From: Loripinus fragilis
Lineage: Eukaryota; Mollusca; Bivalvia; Lucinida; Lucinidae
NCBI GenBank assembly: GCA_964019695.1
Contig: OZ026531.1
Span: 8,689,701-8,753,700, forward strand
Reading direction: 5' to 3'
DNA: 64,000 nt
Part shown: piece after piece, positions 22,089 through 37,120 of the stretch
Position numbering within the stretch: the stretch's first letter is position 1
How the letters are laid out: each line of letters begins with the position of its first letter
The notes under the pieces: model-generated
Told to the model about the DNA's origin: nothing
What the model saw: the letters and a program-made list of their open reading frames with translations, nothing else
Database searches by the model: none
Program-made: the position numbers and the translations under genes

Positions 22089-25000
22089 GCAAGCCAATTT
22101 TTTTTCCAAAATGTTGACCTATAAAAGAGCTTACTCGGGTGTGAAAATTATCATTGTGCGCGCGCGCCCCGGACCGCAATTATGATATTTCCTGTTTTCC
22201 CATAGGGCCCAAGGCAAATGGGGATAGCGGTTGTACGCGCTTTCTAAGGCTCTGATCGCTTTTAGATTTTGCACGCGGATAGGGCCAACAGAGGCGCAGG
22301 TATTGCCATGCGCACCCGCCCGCAACAATGTTTCGATACCGAGTTATCGGGGTGTGGAAGTCCGCCGCCCCGAAGCTTTACGCGCTTCCGTCTCGCGAAC
22401 TACTATTTTCATCATGCCCACACGGGCATCAGTTTGTAGTACCGGAGGCCGTCTACAAATGGTGAAAATTTCAAAGCGTTCCGTCGGGAAATTAAAAAGT
22501 TATGAGCATTAGAAGATCTTCCCATTAGGCCCCATTAGGCCACAGTAGCCGATCCGGCCTAAAACTTGCGCGGGTCACTTTCACGGACGGGCTCGAAACT
22601 GGTGCCAGAAGTTAGCCCCCGACCAGAGCTTCATTGTGAGGCATTGCGTAAAATTTTCCGTCCCCCGAGTGCCGAGCAATAGCCCCTGAAAGGGCTTTCG
22701 GCACAATTTTCACGCCCTTATTTGAGCCACTTGTAGCCGAAGGAATTTTGCGCAAATGACTGAGAGGTGCTCCTGGGCACTGCTCATCACTTTGCAATAG
22801 GTTCCGGGGCTTTTCGCGAAGGTCGCGTTTTCTCAAACTTTGAGGGCATTAGTGGGTGGGGTGTGAAAACCTCCGAATGCATGGTTCTCAGCTCCTGCTG
22901 TGGGCAGCAAGCCAATTTTTTTTCCAAAATGTTGACCTATAAAAGAGCTTACTCGGGTGTGAAAATTATCATTGTGCGCGCGCGCCCCGGACCGCAATTA
23001 TGATATTTCCTGTTTTCCCATAGGGCCCAAGGCAAATGGGGATAGGGGTTGTACGCGCTTTCTAAGGCTCTGATCGCTTTTAGATTTTGCACGCGGATAG
23101 GGCCAACAGAGGCGCAGGTATTGCCATGCGCACCCGCCCGCAACAATGTTTCGATACCGAGTTATCGGGGTGTGGAAGTCCGCCGCCCCGAAGCTTTACG
23201 CGCTTCCGTCTCGCGAACTACTATTTTCATCATGCCCACACGGGCATCAGTTTGTAGTACCGGAGGCCGTCTACAAATGGTGAAAATTTCAAAGCGTTCC
23301 GTCGGGAAATTAAAAAGTTATGAGCATTAGAAGATCTTCCCATTAGGCCCCATTAGGCCACAGTAGCCGATCCGGCCTAAAACTTGCGCGGGTCACTTTC
23401 ACGGACGGGCTCGAAACTGGTGCCAGAAGTTAGCCCCCGACCAGAGCTTCATTGTGAGGCATTGCGTAAAATTTTCCGTCCCCCGAGTGCCGAGCAATAG
23501 CCCCTGAAAGGGCTTTCGGCACAATTTTCACGCCCTTATTTGAGCCACTTGTAGCCGAAGGAATTTTGCGCAAATGACTGAGAGGTGCTCCTGGGCACTG
23601 CTCATCACTTTGCAATAGGTTCCGGGGCTTTTCGCGAAGGTCGCGTTTTCTCAAACTTTGAGGGCATTAGTGGGTGGGGTGTGAAAACCTCCGAATGCAT
23701 GGTTCTCAGCTCCTGCTGTGGGCAGCAAGCCAATTTTTTTTCCAAAATGTTGACCTATAAAAGAGCTTACTCGGGTGTGAAAATTATCATTGTGCGCGCG
23801 CGCCCCGGACCGCAATTATGATATTTCCTGTTTTCCCATAGGGCCCAAGGCAAATGGGGATAGCGGTTGTACGCGCTTTCTAAGGCTCTGATCGCTTTTA
23901 GATTTTGCACGCGGATAGGGCCAACAGAGGCGCAGGTATTGCCATGCGCACCCGCCCGCAACAATGTTTCGATACCGAGTTATCGGGGTGTGGAAGTCCG
24001 CCGCCCCGAAGCTTTACGCGCTTCCGTCTCGCGAACTACTATTTTCATCATGCCCACACGGGCATCAGTTTGTAGTACCGGAGGCCGTCTACAAATGGTG
24101 AAGATTTCAAAGCGTTCCGTCGGGAAATTAAAAAGTTATGAGCATTAGAAGATCTTCCCATTAGGCCCCATTAGGCCACAGTAGCCGATCCGGCCTAAAA
24201 CTTGCGCGGGTCACTTTCACGGACGGGCTCGAAACTGGTGCCAGAAGTTAGCCCCCGACCAGAGCTTCATTGTGAGGCATTGCGTAAAATTTTCCGTCCC
24301 CCGAGTGCCGAGCAATAGCCCCTGAAAGGGCTTTCGGCACAATTTTCACGCCCTTATTTGAGCCACTTGTAGCCGAAGGAATTTTGCGCAAATGACTGAG
24401 AGGTGCTCCTGGGCACTGCTCATCACTTTGCAATAGGTTCCGGGGCTTTTCGCGAAGGTCGCGTTTTCTCAAACTTTGAGGGCATTAGTGGGTGGGGTGT
24501 GAAAACCTCCGAATGCATGGTTCTCAGCTCCTGCTGTGGGCAGCAAGCCAATTTTTTTTCCAAAATGTTGACCTATAAAAGAGCTTACTCGGGTGTGAAA
24601 ATTATCATTGTGCGCGCGCGCCCCGGACCGCAATTATGATATTTCCTGTTTTCCCATAGGGCCCAAGGCAAATGGGGATAGCGGTTGTACGCGCTTTCTA
24701 AGGCTCTGATCGCTTTTAGATTTTGCACGCGGATAGGGCCAACAGAGGCGCAGGTATTGCCATGCGCACCCGCCCGCAACAATGTTTCGATACCGAGTTA
24801 TCGGGGTGTGGAAGTCCGCCGCCCCGAAGCTTTACGCGCTTCCGTCTCGCGAACTACTATTTTCATCATGCCCACACGGGCATCAGTTTGTAGTACCGGA
24901 GGCCGTCTACAAATGGTGAAAATTTCAAAGCGTTCCGTCGGGAAATTAAAAAATTATGAGCATTAGAAGATCTTCCCATTAGGCCCCATTAGGCCACAGT

Positions 25001-28000
25001 AGCCGATCCGGCCTAAAACTTGCGCGGGTCACTTTCACGGACGGGCTCGAAACTGGTGCCAGAAGTTAGCCCCCGACCAGAGCTTCATTGTGAGGCATTG
25101 CGTAAAATTTTCCGTCCCCCGAGTGCCGAGCAATAGCCCCTGAAAGGGCTTTCGGCACAATTTTCACGCCCTTATTTGAGCCACTTGTAGCCGAAGGAAT
25201 TTTGTGCAAATGACTGAGAGGTGCTCCTGGGCACTGCTCATCACTTTGCAATAGGTTCCGGGGCTTTTCGCGAAGGTCGCGTTTTCTCAAACTTTGAGGG
25301 CATTAGTGGGTGGGGTGTGAAAACCTCCGAATGCATGGTTCTCAGCTCCTGCTGTGGGCAGCAAGCCAATTTTTTTTCCAAAATGTTGACCTATAAAAGA
25401 GCTTACTCGGGTGTGAAAATTATCATTGTGCGCGCGCGCCCCGGACCGCAATTATGATATTTCCTGTTTTCCCATAGGGCCCAAGGCAAATGGGGATAGC
25501 GGTTGTACGCGCTTTCTAAGGCTCTGATCGCTTTTAGATTTTGCACGCCGATAGGGCCAACAGAGGCGCAGGTATTGCCATGCGCACCCGCCCGCAACAA
25601 TGTTTCGATACCGAGTTATCGGGGTGTGGAAGTCCGCCGCCCCGAAGCTTTACGCGCTTCCGTCTCGCGAACTACTATTTTCATCATGCCCACACGGGCA
25701 TCAGTTTGTAGTACCGGAGGCCGTCTACAAATGGTGAAAATTTCAAAGCGTTCCGTCGGGAAATTAAAAAGTTATGAGCATTAGAAGATCTTCCCATTAG
25801 GCCCCATTAGGCCACAGTAGCCGATCCGGCCTAAAACTTGCGCGGGTCACTTTCACGGACGGGCTCGAAACTGGTGCCAGAAGTTAGCCCCCGACCAGAG
25901 CTTCATTGTGAGGCATTGCGTAAAATTTTCCGTCCCCCGAGTGCCGAGCAATAGCCCCTGAAAGGGCTTTCGGCACAATTTTCACGCCCTTATTTGAGCC
26001 ACTTGTAGCCGAAGGAATTTTGCGCAAATGACTGAGAGGTGCTCCTGGGCACTGCTCATCACTTTGCAATAGGTTCCGGGGCTTTTCGCGAAGGTCGCGT
26101 TTTCTCAAACTTTGAGGGCATTAGTGGGTGGGGTGTGAAAACCTCCGAATGCATGGTTCTCAGCTCCTGCTGTGGGCAGCAAGCCAATTTTTTTTCCAAA
26201 ATGTTGACCTATAAAAGAGCTTACTCGGGTGTAAAAATTATCATTGTGCGCGCGCGCCCCGGACCGCAATTATGATATTTCCTGTTTTCCCATAGGGCCC
26301 AAGGCAAATGGGGATAGCGGTTGTACGCGCTTTCTAAGGCTCTGATCGCTTTTAGATTTTGCACGCGGATAGGGCCAACAGAGGCGCAGGTATTGCCATG
26401 CGCACCCGCCCGCAACAATGTTTCGATACCGAGTTATCGGGGTGTGGAAGTCCGCCGCCCCGAAGCTTTACGCGCTTCCGTCTCGCGAACTACTATTTTC
26501 ATCATGCCCACACGGGCATCAGTTTGTAGTACCGGAGGCCGTCTACAAATGGTGAAAATTTCAAAGCGTTCCGTCGGGAAATTAAAAAGTTATGAGCATT
26601 AGAAGATCTTCCCATTAGGCCCCATTAGGCCACAGTAGCCGATCCGGCCTAAAACTTGCGCGGGTCACTTTCACGGACGGGCTCGAAACTGGTGCCAGAA
26701 GTTAGCCCCCGACCAGAGCTTCATTGTGAGGCATTGCGTAAAATTTTCCGTCCCCCGAGTGCCGAGCAATAGCCCCTGAAAGGGCTTTCGGCACAATTTT
26801 CACGCCCTTATTTGAGCCACTTGTAGCCGAAGGAATTTTGCGCAAATGACTGAGAGGTGCTCCTGGGCACTGCTCATCACTTTGCAATAGGTTCCGGGGC
26901 TTTTCGCGAAGGTCGCGTTTTCTCAAACTTTGAGGGCATTAGTGGGTGGGGTGTGAAAACCTCCGAATGCATGGTTCTCAGCTCCTGCTGTGGGCAGCAA
27001 GCCAATTTTTTTTCCAAAATGTTGACCTATAAAAGAGCTTACTCGGGTGTGAAAATTATCATTGTGCGCGCGCGCCCCGGACCGCAATTATGATATTTCC
27101 TGTTTTCCCATAGGGCCCAAGGCAAATGGGGATAGCGGTTGTACGCGCTTTCTAAGGCTCTGATCGCTTTTAGATTTTGCACGCGGATAGGGCCAACAGA
27201 GGCGCAGGTATTGCCATGCGCACCCGCCCGCAACAATGTTTCGATACCGAGTTATCGGGGTGTGGAAGTCCGCCGCCCCGAAGCTTTACGCGCTTCCGTC
27301 TCGCGAACTACTATTTTCATCATGCCCACACGGGCATCAGTTTGTAGTACCGGAGGCCGTCTACAAATGGTGAAAATTTCAAAGCGTTCCGTCGGGAAAT
27401 TAAAAAGTTATGAGCATTAGAAGATCTTCCCATTAGGCCCCATTAGGCCACAGTAGCCGATCCGGCCTAAAACTTGCGCGGGTCACTTTCACGGACGGGC
27501 TCGAAACTGGTGCCAGAAGTTAGCCCCCGACCAGAGCTTCATTGTGAGGCATTGCGTAAAATTTTCCGTCCCCCGAGTGCCGAGCAATAGCCCCTGAAAG
27601 GGCTTTCGGCACAATTTTCACGCCCTTATTTGAGCCACTTGTAGCCGAAGGAATTTTGCGCAAATGACTGAGAGGTGCTCCTGGGCACTGCTCATCACTT
27701 TGCAATAGGTTCCGGGGCTTTTCGCGAAGGTCGCGTTTTCTCAAACTTTGAGGGCATTAGTGGGTGGGGTGTGAAAACCTCCGAATGCATGGTTCTCAGC
27801 TCCTGCTGTGGGCAGCAAGCCAATTTTTTTTCCAAAATGTTGACCTATAAAAGAGCTTACTCGGGTGTGAAAATTATCATTGTGCGCGCGCGCCCCGGAC
27901 CGCAATTATGATATTTCCTGTTTTCCCATAGGGCCCAAGGCAAATGGGGATAGCGGTTGTACGCGCTTTCTAAGGCTCTGATCGCTTTTAGATTTTGCAC

Positions 28001-31000
28001 GCGGATAGGGCCAACAGAGGCGCAGGTATTGCCATGCGCACCCGCCCGCAACAATGTTTCGATACCGAGTTATCGGGGTGTGGAAGTCCGCCGCCCCGAA
28101 GCTTTACGCGCTTCCGTCTCGCGAACTACTATTTTCATCATGCCCACACGGGCATCAGTTTGTAGTACCGGAGGCCGTCTACAAATGGTGAAAATTTCAA
28201 AGCGTTCCGTCGGGAAATTAAAAAGTTATGAGCATTAGAAGATCTTCCCATTAGGCCCCATTAGGCCACAGTAGCCGATCCGGCCTAAAACTTGCGCGGG
28301 TCACTTTCACGGACGGGCTCGAAACTGGTGCCAGAAGTTAGCCCCCGACCAGAGCTTCATTGTGAGGCATTGCGTAAAATTTTCCGTCCCCCGAGTGCCG
28401 AGCAATAGCCCCTGAAAGGGCTTTCGGCACAATTTTCACGCCCTTATTTGAGCCACTTGTAGCAGAAGGAATTTTGCGCAAATGACTGAGAGGTGCTCCT
28501 GGGCACTGCTCATCACTTTGCAATAGGTTCCGGGGCTTTTCGCGAAGGTCGCGTTTTCTCAAACTTTGAGGGCATTAGTGGGTGGGGTGTGAAAACCTCC
28601 GAATGCATGGTTCTCAGCTCCTGCTGTGGGCAGCAAGCCAATTTTTTTTCCAAAATGTTGACCTATAAAAGAGCTTACTCGGGTGTGAAAATTATCATTG
28701 TGCGCGCGCGCCCCAGACCGCAATTATGATATTTCCTGTTTTCCCATAGGGCCCAAGGCAAATGGGGATAGCGGTTGTACGCGCTTTCTAAGGCTCTGAT
28801 CGCTTTTAGATTTTGCACGCGGATAGGGCCAACAGAGGCGCAGGTATTGCCATGCGCACCCGCCCGCAACAATGTTTCGATACCGAGTTATCGGGGTGTG
28901 GAAGTCCGCCGCCCCGAAGCTTTACGCGCTTCCGTCTCGCGAACTACTATTTTCATCATGCCCACACGGGCATCAGTTTGTAGTACCGGAGGCCGTCTAC
29001 AAATGGTGAAAATTTCAAAGCGTTCCGTCGGGAAATTAAAAAGTTATGAGCATTAGAAGATCTTCCCATTAGGCCCCATTAGGCCACAGTAGCCGATCCG
29101 GCCTAAAACTTGCGCGGGTCACTTTCACGGACGGGCTCGAAACTGGTGCCAGAAGTTAGCCCCCGACCAGAGCTTCATTGTGAGGCATTGCGTAAAATTT
29201 TCCGTCCCCCGAGTGCCGAGCAATAGCCCCTGAAAGGGCTTTCGGCACAATTTTCACGCCCTTATTTGAGCCACTTGTAGCCGAAGGAATTTTGCGCAAA
29301 TGACTGAGAGGTGCTCCTGGGCACTGCTCATCACTTTGCAATAGGTTCCGGGGCTTTTCGCGAAGGTCGCGTTTTCTCAAACTTTGAGGGCATTAGTGGG
29401 TGGGGTGTGTAAACCTCCGAATGCATGGTTCTCAGCTCCTGCTGTGGGCAGCAAGCCAATTTTTTTTCCAAAATGTTGACCTATAAAAGAGCTTACTCGG
29501 GTGTGAAAATTATCATTGTGCGCGCGCGCCCCGGACCGCAATTATGATATTTCCTGTTTTCCCATAGGGCCCAAGGCAAATGGGGATAGCGGTTGTACGC
29601 GCTTTCTAAGGCTCTGATCGCTTTTAGATTTTGCACGCGGATAGGGCCAACAGAGGCGCAGGTATTGCCATGCGCACCCGCCCGCAACAATGTTTCGATA
29701 CCGAGTTATCGGGTTGTGGAAGTCCGCCGCCCCGAAGCTTTACGCGCTTCCGTCTCGCGAACTACTATTTTCATCATGCCCACACGGGCATCAGTTTGTA
29801 GTACCGGAGGCCGTCTACAAATGGTGAAAATTTCAAAGCGTTCCGTCGGGAAATTAAAAAGTTATGAGCATTAGAAGATCTTCCCATTAGGCCCCATTAG
29901 GCCACAGTAGCCGATCCGGCCTAAAACTTGCGCGGGTCACTTTCACGGACGGGCTCGAAACTGGTGCCAGAAGTTAGCCCCCGACCAGAGCTTCATTGTG
30001 AGGCATTGCGTAAAATTTTCCGTCCCCCGAGTGCCAAGCAATAGCCCCTGAAAGGGCTTTCGGCACAATTTTCACGCCCTTATTTGAGCCACTTGTAGCC
30101 GAAGGAATTTTGCGCAAATGACTGAGAGGTGCTCCTGGGCACTGCTCATCACTTTGCAATAGGTTCCGGGGCTTTTCGCGAAGGTCGCGTTTTCTCAAAC
30201 TTTGAGGGCATTAGTGGGTGGGGTGTGAAAACCTCCGAATGCATGGTTCTCAGCTCCTGCTGTGGGCAGCAAGCCAATTTTTTTTCCAAAATGTTGACCT
30301 ATAAAAGAGCTTACTCGGGTGTGAAAATTATCATTGTGCGCGCGCGCCCCGGACCGCAATTATGATATTTCCTGTTTTCCCATAGGGCCCAAGGCAAATG
30401 GGGATAGCGGTTGTACGCGCTTTCTAAGGCTCTGATCGCTTTTAGATTTTGCACGCGGATAGGGCCAACAGAGGCGCAGGTATTGCCATGCGCACCCGCC
30501 CGCAACAATGTTTCGATACCGAGTTATCGGGGTGTGGAAGTCCGCCGCCCCGAAGCTTTACGCGCTTCCGTCTCGCGAACTACTATTTTCATCATGCCCA
30601 CACGGGCATCAGTTTGTAGTACCGGAGGCCGTCTACAAATGGTGAAAATTTCAAAGCGTTCCGTCGGGAAATTAAAAAGTTATGAGCATTAGAAGATCTT
30701 CCCATTAGGCCCCATTAGGCCACAGTAGCCGATCCGGCCTAAAACTTGCGCGGGTCACTTTCACGGACGGGCTCGAAACTGGTGCCAGAAGTTAGCCCCC
30801 GACCAGAGCTTCATTGTGAGGCATTGCGTAAAATTTTCCGTCCCCCGAGTGCCGAGCAATAGCCCCTGAAAGGGCTTTCGGCACAATTTTCACGCCCTTA
30901 TTTGAGCCACTTGTAGCCGAAGGAATTTTGCGCAAATGACTGAGAGGTGCTCCTGGGCACTGCTCATCACTTTGCAATAGGTTCCGGGGCTTTTCGCGAA

Positions 31001-34000
31001 GGTCGCGTTTTCTCAAACTTTGAGGGCATTAGTGGGTGGGGTGTGAAAACCTCCGAATGCATGGTTCTCAGCTCCTGCTGTGGGCAGCAAGCCAATTTTT
31101 TTTCCAAAATGTTGACCTATAAAAGAGCTTACTCGGGTGTGAAAATTATCATTGTGCGCGCGCGCCCCGGACCGCAATTATGATATTTCCTGTTTTCCCA
31201 TAGGGCCCAAGGCAAATGGGGATAGCGGTTGCACGCGCTTTCTAAGGCTCTGATCGCTTTTAGATTTTGCACGCGGATAGGGCCAACAGAGGCGCAGGTA
31301 TTGCCATGCGCACCCGCCCGCAACAATGTTTCGATACCGAGTTATCGGGGTGTGGAAGTCCGCCGCCCCGAAGCTTTACGCGCTTCCGTCTCGCGAACTA
31401 CTATTTTCATCATGCCCACACGGGCATCAGTTTGTAGTACCGGAGGCCGTCTACAAATGGTGAAAATTTCAAAGCGTTCCGTCGGGAAATTAAAAAGTTA
31501 TGAGCATTAGAAGATCTTCCCATTAGGCCCCATTAGGCCACAGTAGCCGATCCGGCCTAAAACTTGCGCGGGTCACTTTCACGGAAGGGCTCGAAACTGG
31601 TGCCAGAAGTTAGCCCCCGACCAGAGCTTCATTGTGAGGCATTGCGTAAAATTTTCCGTCCCCCGAGTGCCGAGCAATAGCCCCTGAAAGGGCTTTCGGC
31701 ACAATTTTCACGCCCTTATTTGAGCCACTTGTAGCCGAAGGAATTTTGCGCAAATGACTGAGAGGTGCTCCTGGGCACTGCTCATCACTTTGCAATAGGT
31801 TCCGGGGCTTTTCGCGAAGGTCGCGTTTTCTCAAACTTTGAGGGCATTAGTGGGTGGGGTGTGTAAACCTCCGAATGCATGGTTCTCAGCTCCTGCAGTG
31901 GGCAGCAAGCCAATTTTTTTTCCAAAATGTTGACCTATAAAAGAGCTTACTCGGGTGTGAAAATTATCATTGTGTGCGCGCGCCCCGGACCGCAATTATG
32001 ATATTTCCTGTTTTCCCATAGGGCCCAAGGCAAATGGGGATAGCGGTTGTACGCGCTTTCTAAGGCTCTGATCGCTTTTAGATTTTGCACGCGGATAGGG
32101 CCAACAGAGGCGCAGGTATTGCCATGCGCACCCGCCCGCAACAATGTTTCGATACCGAGTTATCGGGGTGTGGAAGTCCGCCGCCCCGAAGCTTTACGCG
32201 CTTCCGTCTCGCGAACTACTATTTTCATCATGCCCACACGGGCATCAGTTTGTAGTACCGGAGGCCGTCTACAAATGGTGAAAATTTCAAAGCGTTCCGT
32301 CGGGAAATTAAAAAGTTATGAGCATTAGAAGATCTTCCCATTAGGCCCCATTAGGCCACAGTAGCCGATCCGGCCTAAAACTTGCGCGGGTCACTTTCAC
32401 GGACGGGCTCGAAACTGGTGCCAGAAGTTAGCCCGTGACCAGAGCTTCATTGTGAGGCATTGCGTAAAATTTTCCGTCCCCCGAGTGCCGAGCAATAGCC
32501 CCTGAAAGGGCTTTCGGCACAATTTTCACGCCCTTATTTGAGCCACTTGTAGCCGAAGGAATTTTTCGCAAATGACTGAGAGGTGCTCCTGGGCACTGCT
32601 CATCACTTTGCAATAGGTTCCGGGGCTTTTCGCGAAGGTCGCGTTTTCTCAAACTTTGAGGGCATTAGTGGGTGGGGTGTGAAAACCTCCGAATGCATGG
32701 TTCTCAGCTCCTGCTGTGGGCAGCAAGCCAATTTTTTTTCCAAAATGTTGACCTATAAAAGAGCTTACTCGGGTGTGAAAATTATCATTGTGCGCGCGCG
32801 CCCCGGACCGCAATTATGATATTTCCTGTTTTCCCATAGGGCCCAAGGCAAATGGGGATAGCGGTTGTACGCGCTTTCTAAGGCTCTGATCGCTTTTAGA
32901 TTTTGCACGCGGATAGGGCCAACAGAGGCGCAGGTATTGCCATGCGCACCCGCCCGCAACAATGTTTCGATACCGAGTTATCGGGGTGTGGAAGTCCGCC
33001 GCCCCGAAGCTTTACGCGCTTCCGTCTCGCGAACTACTATTTTCATCATGCCCACACGGGCATCAGTTTGTAGTACCGGAGGCCGTCTACAAATGGTGAA
33101 AATTTCAAAGCGTTCCGTCGGGAAATTAAAAAGTTATGAGCATTAGAAGATCTTCCCATTAGGCCCCATTAGGCCACAGTAGCCGATCCGGCCTAAAACT
33201 TGCGCGGGTCACTTTCACGGACGGGCTCGAAACTGGTGCCAGAAGTTAGCCCCCGACCAGAGCTTCATTGTGAGGCATTGCGTAAAATTTTCCGTCCCCC
33301 GAGTGCCGAGCAATAGCCCCTGAAAGGGCTTTCGGCACAATTTTCACGCCCTTATTTGAGCCACTTGTAGCCGAAGGAATTTTGCGCAAATGACTGAGAG
33401 GTGCTCCTGGGCACTGCTCATCACTTTGCAATAGGTTCCGGGGCTTTTCGCGAAGGTCGCGTTTTCTCAAACTTTGAGGGCATTAGTGGGTGGGGTGTGA
33501 AAACCTCCGAATGCATGGTTCTCAGCTCCTGCTGTGGGCAGCAAGCCAATTTTTTTTCCAAAATGTTGACCTATAAAAGAGCTTACTCGGGTGTGAAAAT
33601 TATCATTGTGCGCGCGCGCCCCGGACCGCAATTATGATATTTCCTGTTTTCCCATAGGGCCCAAGGCAAATGGGGATAGCGGTTGTACGCGCTTTCTAAG
33701 GCTCTGATCGCTTTTAGATTTTGCACGCGGATAGGGCCAACAGAGGCGCAGGTATTGCCATGCGCACCCGCCCGCAACAATGTTTCGATACCGAGTTATC
33801 GGGGTGTGGAAGTCCGCCGCCCCGAAGCTTTACGCGCTTCCGTCTCGCGAACTACTATTTTCATCATGCCCACACGGGCATCAGTTTGTAGTACCGGAGG
33901 CCGTCTACAAATGGTGAAAATTTCAAAGCGTTCCGTCGGGAAATTAAAAAGTTATGAGCATTAGAAGATCTTCCCATTAGGCCCCATTAGGCCACAGTAG

Positions 34001-37000
34001 CCGATCCGGCCTAAAACTTGCGCGGGTCACTTTCACGAACGGGCTCGAAACTGGTGCCAGAAGTTAGCCCCCGACCAGAGCTTCATTGTGAGGCATTGCG
34101 TAAAATTTTCCGTCCCCCGAGTGCCGAGCAATAGCCCCTGAAAGGGCTTTCGGCACAATTTTCACGCCCTTATTTGAGCCACTTGTAGCCGAAGGAATTT
34201 TGCGCAAATGACTGAGAGGTGCTCCTGGGCACTGCTCATCACTTTGCAATAGGTTCCGGGGCTTTTCGCGAAGGTCGCGTTTTCTCAAACTTTGAGGGCA
34301 TTAGTGGGTGGGGTGTGAAAACCTCCGAATGCATGGTTCTCAGCTCCTGCTGTGGGCAGCAAGCCAATTTTTTTTCCAAAATGTTGACCTATAAAAGAGC
34401 TTACTCGGGTGTGAAAATTATCATTGTGCGCGCGCGCCCCGGACCGCAATTATGATATTTCCTGTTTTCCCATAGGGCCCAAGGCAAATGGGGATAGCGG
34501 TTGTACGCGCTTTCTAAGGCTCTGATCGCTTTTAGATTTTGCACGCGGATAGGGCCAACAGAGGCGCAGGTATTGCCATGCGCACCCGCCCGCAACAATG
34601 TTTCGATACCGAGTTATCGGGGTGTGGAAGTCCGCCGCCCCGAAGCTTTACGCGCTTCCGTCTCGCGAACTACTATTTTCATCATGCCCACACGGGCATC
34701 AGTTTGTAGTACCGGAGGCCGTCTACAAATGGTGAAAATTTCAAAGCGTTCCGTCGGGAAATTAAAAAGTTATGAGCATTAGAAGATCTTCCCATTAGGC
34801 CCCATTAGGCCACAGTAGCCGATCCGGCCTAAAACTTGCGCGGGTCACTTTCACGGACGGGCTCGAAACTGGTGCCAGAAGTTAGCCCCCGACCAGAGCT
34901 TCATTGTGAGGCATTGCGTAAAATTTTCCGTCCCCCGAGTGCCGAGCAATAGCCCCTGAAAGGGCTTTCGGCACAATTTTCACGCCCTTATTTGAGCCAC
35001 TTGTAGCCGAAGGAATTTTGCGCAAATGACTGAGAGGTGCTCCTGGGCACTGCTCATCACTTTGCAATAGGTTCCGGGGCTTTTCGCGAAGGTCGCGTTT
35101 TCTCAAACTTTGAGGGCATTAGTGGGTGGGGTGTGAAAACCTCCGAATGCATGGTTCTCAGCTCCTGCTGTGGGCAGCAAGCCAATTTTTTTTCCAAAAT
35201 GTTGACCTATAAAAGAGCTTACTCGGGTGTGAAAATTATCATTGTGCGCGCGCGCCCCGGACCGCAATTATGATATTTCCTGTTTTCCCATAGGGCCCAA
35301 GGCAAATGGGGATAGCGGTTGTACGCGCTTTCTAAGGCTCTGATCGCTTTTAGATTTTGCACGCGGATAGGGCCAACAGAGGCGCAGGTATTGCCATGCG
35401 CACCCGCCCGCAACAATGTTTCGATACCGAGTTATCGGGGTGTGGAAGTCCGCCGCCCCGAAGCTTTACGCGCTTCCGTCTCGCGAACTACTATTTTCAT
35501 CATGCCCACACGGGCATCAGTTTGTAGTACCGGAGGCCGTCTACAAATGGTGAAAATTTCAAAGCGTTCCGTCGGGAAATTAAAAAGTTATGAGCATTAG
35601 AAGATCTTCCCATTAGGCCCCATTAGGCCACAGTAGCCGATCCGGCCTAAAACTTGCGCGGGTCACTTTCACGGACGGGCTCGAAACTGGTGCCAGAAGT
35701 TAGCCCCCGACCAGAGCTTCATTGTGAGGCATTGCGTAAAATTTTCCGTCCCCCGAGTGCCGAGCAATAGCCCCTGAAAGGGCTTTCGGCACAATTTTCA
35801 CGCCCTTATTTGAGCCACTTGTAGCCGAAGGAATTTTGCGCAAATGACTGAGAGGTGCTCCTGGGCACTGCTCATCACTTTGCAATAGGTTCCGGGGCTT
35901 TTCGCGAAGGTCGCGTTTTCTCAAACTTTGAGGGCATTAGTGGGTGGGGTGTGAAAACCTCCGAATGCATGGTTCTCAGCTCCTGCTGTGGGCAGCAAGC
36001 CAATTTTTTTTCCAAAATGTTGACCTATAAAAGAGCTTACTCGGGTGTGAAAATTATCATTGTGCGCGCGCGCCCCGGACCGCAATTATGATATTTCCTG
36101 TTTTCCCATAGGGCCCAAGGCAAATGGGGATAGCGGTTGTACGCGCTTTCTAAGGCTCTGATCGCTTTTAGATTTTGCACGCGGATAGGGCCAACAGAGG
36201 CGCAGGTATTGCCATGCGCACCCGCCCGCAACAATGTTTCGATACCGAGTTATCGGGGTGTGGAAGTCCGCCGCCCCGAAGCTTTACGCGCTTCCGTCTC
36301 GCGAACTACTATTTTCATCATGCCCACACGGGCATCAGTTTGTAGTACCGGAGGCCGTCTACAAATGGTGAAAATTTCAAAGCGTTCCGTCGGGAAATTA
36401 AAAAGTTATGAGCATTAGAAGATCTTCCCATTAGGCCCCATTAGGCCACAGTAGCCGATCCGGCCTAAAACTTGCGCGGGTCACTTTCACGGACGGGCTC
36501 GAAACTGGTGCCCGAAGTTAGCCCCCGACCAGAGCTTCATTGTGAGGCATTGCGTAAAATTTTCCGTCCCCCGAGTGCCGAGCAATAGCCCCTGAAAGGG
36601 CTTTCGGCACAATTTTCACGCCCTTATTTGAGCCACTTGTAGCCGAAGGAATTTTGCGCAAATGACTGAGAGGTGCTCCTGGGCACTGCTCATCACTTTG
36701 CAATAGGTTCCGGGGCTTTTCGCGAAGGTCGCGTTTTCTCAAACTTTGAGGGCATTAGTGGGTGGGGTGTGAAAACCTCCGAATGCATGGTTCTCAGCTC
36801 CTGCTGTGGGCAGCAAGCCAATTTTTTTTCCAAAATGTTGACCTATAAAAGAGCTTACTCGGGTGTGAAAATTATCATTGTGCGCGCGCGCCCCGGACCG
36901 CAATTATGATATTTCCTGTTTTCCCATAGGGCCCAAGGCAAATGGGGATAGCGGTTGTACGCGCTTTCTAAGGCTCTGATCGCTTTTAGATTTTGCACGC

Positions 37001-37120
37001 GGATAGGGCCAACAGAGGCGCAGGTATTGCCATGCGCACCCGCCCGCAACAATGTTTCGATACCGAGTTATCGGGGTGTGGAAGTCCGCCGCCCCGAAGC
37101 TTTACGCGCTTCCGTCTCGG
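22089..37120. repeat. Block A2: right copy of the segmental duplication
   Basis: This block carries the same ordered variants as A1, at 23046, 24103, 24953, 25205, 25549, 26233, 28464, 28715, 29410, 29714, 30036, 31232, 31586, 31864, 31897, 31975, 32435, 32436, 32566, 34038, 36513 and 37120. It lacks the A1 change expected at 27,622. The given start is simply A1 base 1 plus the offset, and the first tested match is at 23,046. Chance recurrence of 22 variants in register is not credible, so this is a copy event covering about 18 units. The mechanism may be unequal sister exchange, replication slippage or re-insertion of a circle. A duplicated assembly path must also be considered, although the difference at 5534/27622 argues against a plain duplicate. 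Confidence 0.93.
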
